Assembly: GCA_030066245.1 (NCBI GenBank)
Contig: JASJBY010000013.1
Coordinates: forward strand, 1-25,537
DNA length: 25,537 nt
Direction: 5' to 3'
Origin: Gammaproteobacteria bacterium
GTDB taxonomy: Bacteria; Pseudomonadota; Gammaproteobacteria; JAABTG01
The notes below the pieces were generated by a model, which saw only the letters and a program-made list of their open reading frames with translations, did no database searches and was not told the DNA's origin. Below, one piece after another: positions 22,967 to 25,537 of the stretch. The first letter of the stretch is position 1; each line of letters starts with the position of its first letter. The position numbers were made by a program, and so were the translations under genes.

Positions 22967-23275
22967 GTCCGCGCATCCTAGGGATCCGCCACGAGCGGGT
23001 CAAGCGGGTATATCCCCCCGAAACCCACGTTTCTCGGGTTGCGCCGGCAGCCGCGGGTCGCCTGAACGCTCCGATGGTGCGGTGCATAGAGAAACGAGGG
23101 CCTGCGGGCTCGTCAGTGCTCAAGTTATCGACTCGGCGGCCGGATGCTTGAGCGGCCGCGGCGGCGCCAGGGAGGTGGCTTCAACAGGGTCGTTGGTTCA
23201 CCCGGCACTGCGCCCCTTGAGCCGGAGGCCGCCTGTGCCCAAAATGTCCAGGTGGGCGACCCAGGGCATCACTCA
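22967..23275. other. Divergent intergenic region mltD / methyltransferase, gloB absent
   Basis: This 309-bp stretch sits where gloB lies in E. coli and Pseudomonas. Translating both strands gives no glyoxalase II motif such as THxHxDH and no fragment of one. It contains an 8-bp inverted repeat, CGTTTCTC (23028-23035) / GAGAAACG (23089-23096), and the possible mltD promoter described with that gene. I see no clear promoter for the methyltransferase. Confidence 0.5.
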
Positions 23276-24037
23276 ATGCAAATGCAGACTAGACAACAGT
23301 TGCGTGCCTGGTTTTCGACCGCGCCAGGGCGCTGTTTCCTCTCCCATGAACTGGACCAGATGGCTCGGGTTCTGCCGAACCTGTTCGGCTACTATCTTCT
23401 CCAGGTTGGTCTCCTGGGTGACTCGGATGTCGTGGCCGCCAGTCGGGTCCTGAGCCGGCAAATTCTGGATGTTGACGACCAGTCACAGACGGGGGGCGGC
23501 GCGAGCCTCAAGGGCAGCGCCGGCGCTTTACCGGTGGCCTCAGACAGTGTTGACGTGGTCGTGCTGCCGCATCTGCTCGAATTCGATGGCCATCCCCATG
23601 AAGCGCTCAGGGAGGTGGAAAGGGTGCTGGTGCCGGAAGGGCATGTGGTGATCAGCGGTTTCAACCCGTGGAGTCTCATGGGGCTATGGCGGATGGCGGG
23701 CCGGCGCAAGCGCGGTGCGCCGTGGAACGGCCATTTTCTGAGCCTCACGCGCATCAAAGACTGGCTCGCTCTGCTGGGCTTCGATATCGTCGACAGCCAA
23801 ACTTTTTTCTTCCGTGCGCCGTTTCGTAACGAGCGGGTAGTGGAACGGTCGCGGGCACTCGATAATCTGGGGAAGCGGTTCTGGCCTTACCTGGGGGGCG
23901 GCTATTTGATAGTTGCCAGGAAGCGGGTGGTGACGCTTACCCCCATCAAGTCGCCCTGGCGGCCGGAGCGAAAGCTGGTCACGGCCCGATGGGTCGAACC
24001 TACCACAAGGAAGCGGCATGGCCACTACGGCCGTTGA
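23276..24037 (+). CDS. YafS-like class I SAM-dependent methyltransferase
   Basis: A 253-residue putative methyltransferase of the type found between gloB/mltD and rnhA in many Gammaproteobacteria (YafS in E. coli). Its substrate is unknown. The normal glycine-rich SAM motif is degenerate (YLLQVGLLGD), as in this family. The later motifs are clear: GSAGALPVASDSVDVVVLPH, HEALREVERVLVPEGHVVI and SGFNPWSLMGLWR. Start: ATG 23276 (MQMQTRQQ) fits family N-termini, with AGGG about 10 nt upstream; ATG 23282 is a close alternative. The frame is open back to 23144 but the added residues are unrelated. The 3' end overlaps rnhA by 20 nt, indicating translational coupling. The C-terminal tail is basic (RKRHGHYGR). 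Confidence 0.88.
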   Translation: MQMQTRQQLRAWFSTAPGRCFLSHELDQMARVLPNLFGYYLLQVGLLGDSDVVAASRVLSRQILDVDDQSQTGGGASLKGSAGALPVASDSVDVVVLPHLLEFDGHPHEALREVERVLVPEGHVVISGFNPWSLMGLWRMAGRRKRGAPWNGHFLSLTRIKDWLALLGFDIVDSQTFFFRAPFRNERVVERSRALDNLGKRFWPYLGGGYLIVARKRVVTLTPIKSPWRPERKLVTARWVEPTTRKRHGHYGR

Positions 24038-24461
24038 AATCTATACAGACGGGGCCTGCAGTGGAAACCCGGGGCCGGGAGGATGGGGCGCCTTGCTGCG
24101 TTACAGGGGCCGTGAGAGGACGCTATCGGGGGCGGAGGCCAACACCACTAACAACCGCATGGAACTCATGGCGGCCATAAAAGCCCTGGAATCCCTCAAA
24201 CGCCCCTGCAAAGTAACTCTGTTCACGGATTCCGTTTACGTGCAGAAAGGGATCAGCGAGTGGCTCGGAAACTGGAAGAGAAGGGGCTGGAAGACCGCGG
24301 ACAAGAAGCCGGTCAAGAATGCCGACCTGTGGCGGCGTCTCGACGCCGCCGCGGAGGCCCATGATATTCGCTGGCGCTGGGTCCGCGGGCACAGCGGCCA
24401 TCCAGAGAACGAGCTTGTGGATGCCCTGGCGCGCAAAGCGATTCAAACGTTGAAGCGTTAA
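24018..24461 (+). CDS. rnhA: Ribonuclease HI
   Basis: RNase HI cuts the RNA strand of RNA-DNA hybrids, removing primers and R-loops. The 147-residue protein has all catalytic residues: Asp11 in YTDGACSGNPG, Glu49 in NNRMELMAA, Asp71 in LFTDSVYV and Asp135 in ENELVDALA, plus the assisting His125 in VRGHSGH. The basic protrusion (NWKRRGWKTADKKPVKN) that grips the hybrid is intact. The ATG lies inside the end of the methyltransferase gene (20-nt overlap), with AAGG about 9 nt upstream (in CACAAGGAAG). dnaQ follows 65 bp downstream, the normal neighbour. Confidence 0.98.
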   Translation: MATTAVEIYTDGACSGNPGPGGWGALLRYRGRERTLSGAEANTTNNRMELMAAIKALESLKRPCKVTLFTDSVYVQKGISEWLGNWKRRGWKTADKKPVKNADLWRRLDAAAEAHDIRWRWVRGHSGHPENELVDALARKAIQTLKR

Positions 24462-24472
24462 TAGCGAAATCG

Positions 24473-24521
24473 CACCATTCACCAGTCACTACTCACCAGT
24501 CACTATTCACTATTCCCCACC
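24473..24521 (+). repeat. Heptad tandem repeat in the dnaQ leader
   Basis: Seven consecutive 7-bp units fill most of the 65-bp rnhA-dnaQ gap: CACCATT, CACCAGT, CACTACT, CACCAGT, CACTATT, CACTATT and the degenerate CCCCACC. The last unit ends 5 nt before the dnaQ ATG. The sequence is nearly free of G, so no Shine-Dalgarno is available. It has the same period as the purine/pyrimidine heptads at 13502-13893 but a different unit. Confidence 0.85.
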
Positions 24522-24526
24522 AACCA

Positions 24527-25240
24527 ATGCGCCAGATCATCCTGGATACAGAGACGACAGGCCTGGAGCCATCCCAGGGACATCGGATAATCGAAATCGG
24601 CTGCGTGGAAATGGTCAACCGCCGGGTTACCGAGCGGACTTTTCACCAGTACATGAACCCCGACCGGGAGATTGACGCCGGGGCTGTCGAGGTGCACGGG
24701 ATCACCAACGAGTTCCTTTCGGACAAACCCAGATTCTCCGACATTGCCCAGGATTTTCTGGACTTCGTCCGTGGTGCTGAACTGATTATCCACAATGCGC
24801 CGTTCGACGTGGGCTTCATCAATCACGAGCTGAGAATGCTGGATCCTCAAATGGATCGGATTGAGGATCTCTGCGGCGTCGTCGATACCCTGCTGCTGGC
24901 TCGGGATAAGCACCCAGGTCAGAAGAACAGTCTCGATGCCCTTTGCAAGCGTTACGAGGTGGACAACTCGGCGCGAGATCTGCACGGTGCTTTACTAGAT
25001 TCGCAGATCCTGGCCGATGTCTATCTGGCCATGACCGGTGGACAAGTGACCTTGTCATTGGGCGCCGAAGATGCGGCGACTTCCGGCGCCCGCTACGCCA
25101 TCCGACGCCTGAGCTCCGACCGGCCGCCCCTGGTGGTGGTGCGAGCTAGTGCGGAGGAACTCGCGGCTCACGAGGATCGTCTAGCTGCGATCGATGCCGA
25201 GAGTGGCGGGCAATGCGTCTGGGGGCGTATGGACTCGTGA
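24527..25240 (+). CDS. dnaQ: DNA polymerase III epsilon subunit (3'-5' proofreading exonuclease)
   Basis: The epsilon subunit removes misincorporated nucleotides in the replicative polymerase core. The 237-residue protein is a DEDDh exonuclease: Asp7 and Glu9 (ILDTETTGL), Asp94 (HNAPFDVGF), His153 and Asp158 (DLHGALLDSQILADVYL). The C-terminal part after about 185 has the theta/alpha-contacting tail; the alpha-binding clamp motif GQVTLSLG begins at about 172. Start: MRQIILDTETTGL matches family N-termini exactly, but there is no Shine-Dalgarno. The leader is a heptad repeat, so translation may depend on coupling to rnhA or on a leader with little structure. Nothing in the coding region is damaged. 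Confidence 0.97.
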   Translation: MRQIILDTETTGLEPSQGHRIIEIGCVEMVNRRVTERTFHQYMNPDREIDAGAVEVHGITNEFLSDKPRFSDIAQDFLDFVRGAELIIHNAPFDVGFINHELRMLDPQMDRIEDLCGVVDTLLLARDKHPGQKNSLDALCKRYEVDNSARDLHGALLDSQILADVYLAMTGGQVTLSLGAEDAATSGARYAIRRLSSDRPPLVVVRASAEELAAHEDRLAAIDAESGGQCVWGRMDS

Positions 25241-25346
25241 GGGCGAGCGGACAAAAGGTCGCGTGCCAGGCACATGGGCGCCGTTTCCCCACGGGCTCGG
25301 CGCGCAGTCATGTCCAGTCCTCGCCGGCGGCTGGGAACCCGGCGGG

Positions 25347-25537
25347 ATGCCATCGTTGACTCAGGCGCATGCTGCGCTCGCTGCTACGTCCCTGCTTGGA
25401 TTTCTGGTGCGGGGTGTCTGGATGATGCGGGGCTCACCCTTGCTCGGGCGGCCCTGGGTGAAGGTTACTCCCCACGTTATCGACACCCTGCTTTTGCTGA
25501 GCGGCATCGCGCTGGTGGCTCGCTATCAGCTGTACCC
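25347..25537 (+). CDS. SirB2 family membrane protein (3' partial)
   Basis: The first 63 residues of a SirB2-family integral membrane protein run off the end of the window. Family features: an N-terminal helix with a conserved His (TQAHAALAATSLLGFLVRG), the motif VRGVWMMRGSPLLGRPWVKV, and PHVIDTLLLLSGIALV. The family's biochemical role is not established. Start: ATG 25347 follows GGCGGG closely, and its N-terminus fits the family. The 106-bp gap after dnaQ holds an 11-bp palindrome, GTGCC-A-GGCAC (25263-25273), and no clear terminator. Confidence 0.85.
   Translation, partial: MPSLTQAHAALAATSLLGFLVRGVWMMRGSPLLGRPWVKVTPHVIDTLLLLSGIALVARYQLY

Noticed and set aside
22899..23123. Possible gloB remnant on the minus strand
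   Set aside because: The translated 74 residues contain no metallo-beta-lactamase motif and do not resemble the gloB N-terminus.
24473..24521. CRISPR-like array
   Set aside because: Units are only 7 bp with no spacers. It is a tandem repeat, not a CRISPR array.

Overview
The window is a chromosomal segment of a GC-rich Gammaproteobacterium. The gene order tig-clpP-clpX-lon-hupB-tRNA-ppiD-(one unknown gene)-fabI-peptide ABC transporter-...-mltD-methyltransferase-rnhA-dnaQ closely follows the order I recall for the same block in Pseudomonas and related lineages. The heptanucleotide repeats and the unusual kinase make me lean towards an Ectothiorhodospiraceae/Chromatiales-like organism. That placement is an inference, not something the sequence proves.

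Bases 1-6585 hold protein quality control and nucleoid genes. These are a 5'-truncated trigger factor gene, clpP, clpX, lon and hupB, followed by tRNA-Val(TAC) and tRNA-Asp(GTC) and one strong terminator. Exact CTTGAAA elements, the sigma-32 -35 consensus, precede clpX and lon, and the lon one has a plausible -10. hupB has a strong sigma-70 promoter. The two tRNAs start 13 nt after hupB with no promoter of their own, so they are probably cut from the hupB transcript.

Bases 6724-17363 hold ppiD (periplasmic folding), an unrecognised 165-residue protein, divergent fabI, and a four-gene Yej/Opp-like peptide ABC transporter: a lipoprotein binding protein with an extra C-terminal membrane helix, two permeases, and a fused double ATPase. 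The two permease genes are split by 392 bp bounded by complementary degenerate 7-bp repeats, which could pair into a hairpin ending 7 nt before the second permease start.

Bases 17514-20737 look like an accessory phospho-signalling insert in the otherwise conserved block. It contains a small four-cysteine protein (minus), a SixA-like phosphohistidine phosphatase (plus), a CpdA-like cyclic nucleotide phosphodiesterase (minus), and a soluble Ser/Thr kinase fused to a C-terminal cyclic-nucleotide-binding domain (minus). The kinase lies directly upstream of the phosphodiesterase on the same strand. This kinase plus cNMP-domain plus cAMP-phosphodiesterase pair is the best candidate for an undescribed system here: a one-protein bacterial analogue of cyclic-nucleotide-dependent protein kinase with its own signal-removal enzyme.

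Bases 20738-25537 hold a gene-free 513 bp stretch ending in an inverted-repeat (MITE-like) element that sits on the mltD stop codon, then mltD (minus), a YafS-type methyltransferase, rnhA, dnaQ and the start of a SirB2-family gene. gloB, which usually lies between mltD and the methyltransferase, is absent. A second heptad repeat tract fills the leader of dnaQ, which has no visible Shine-Dalgarno sequence.
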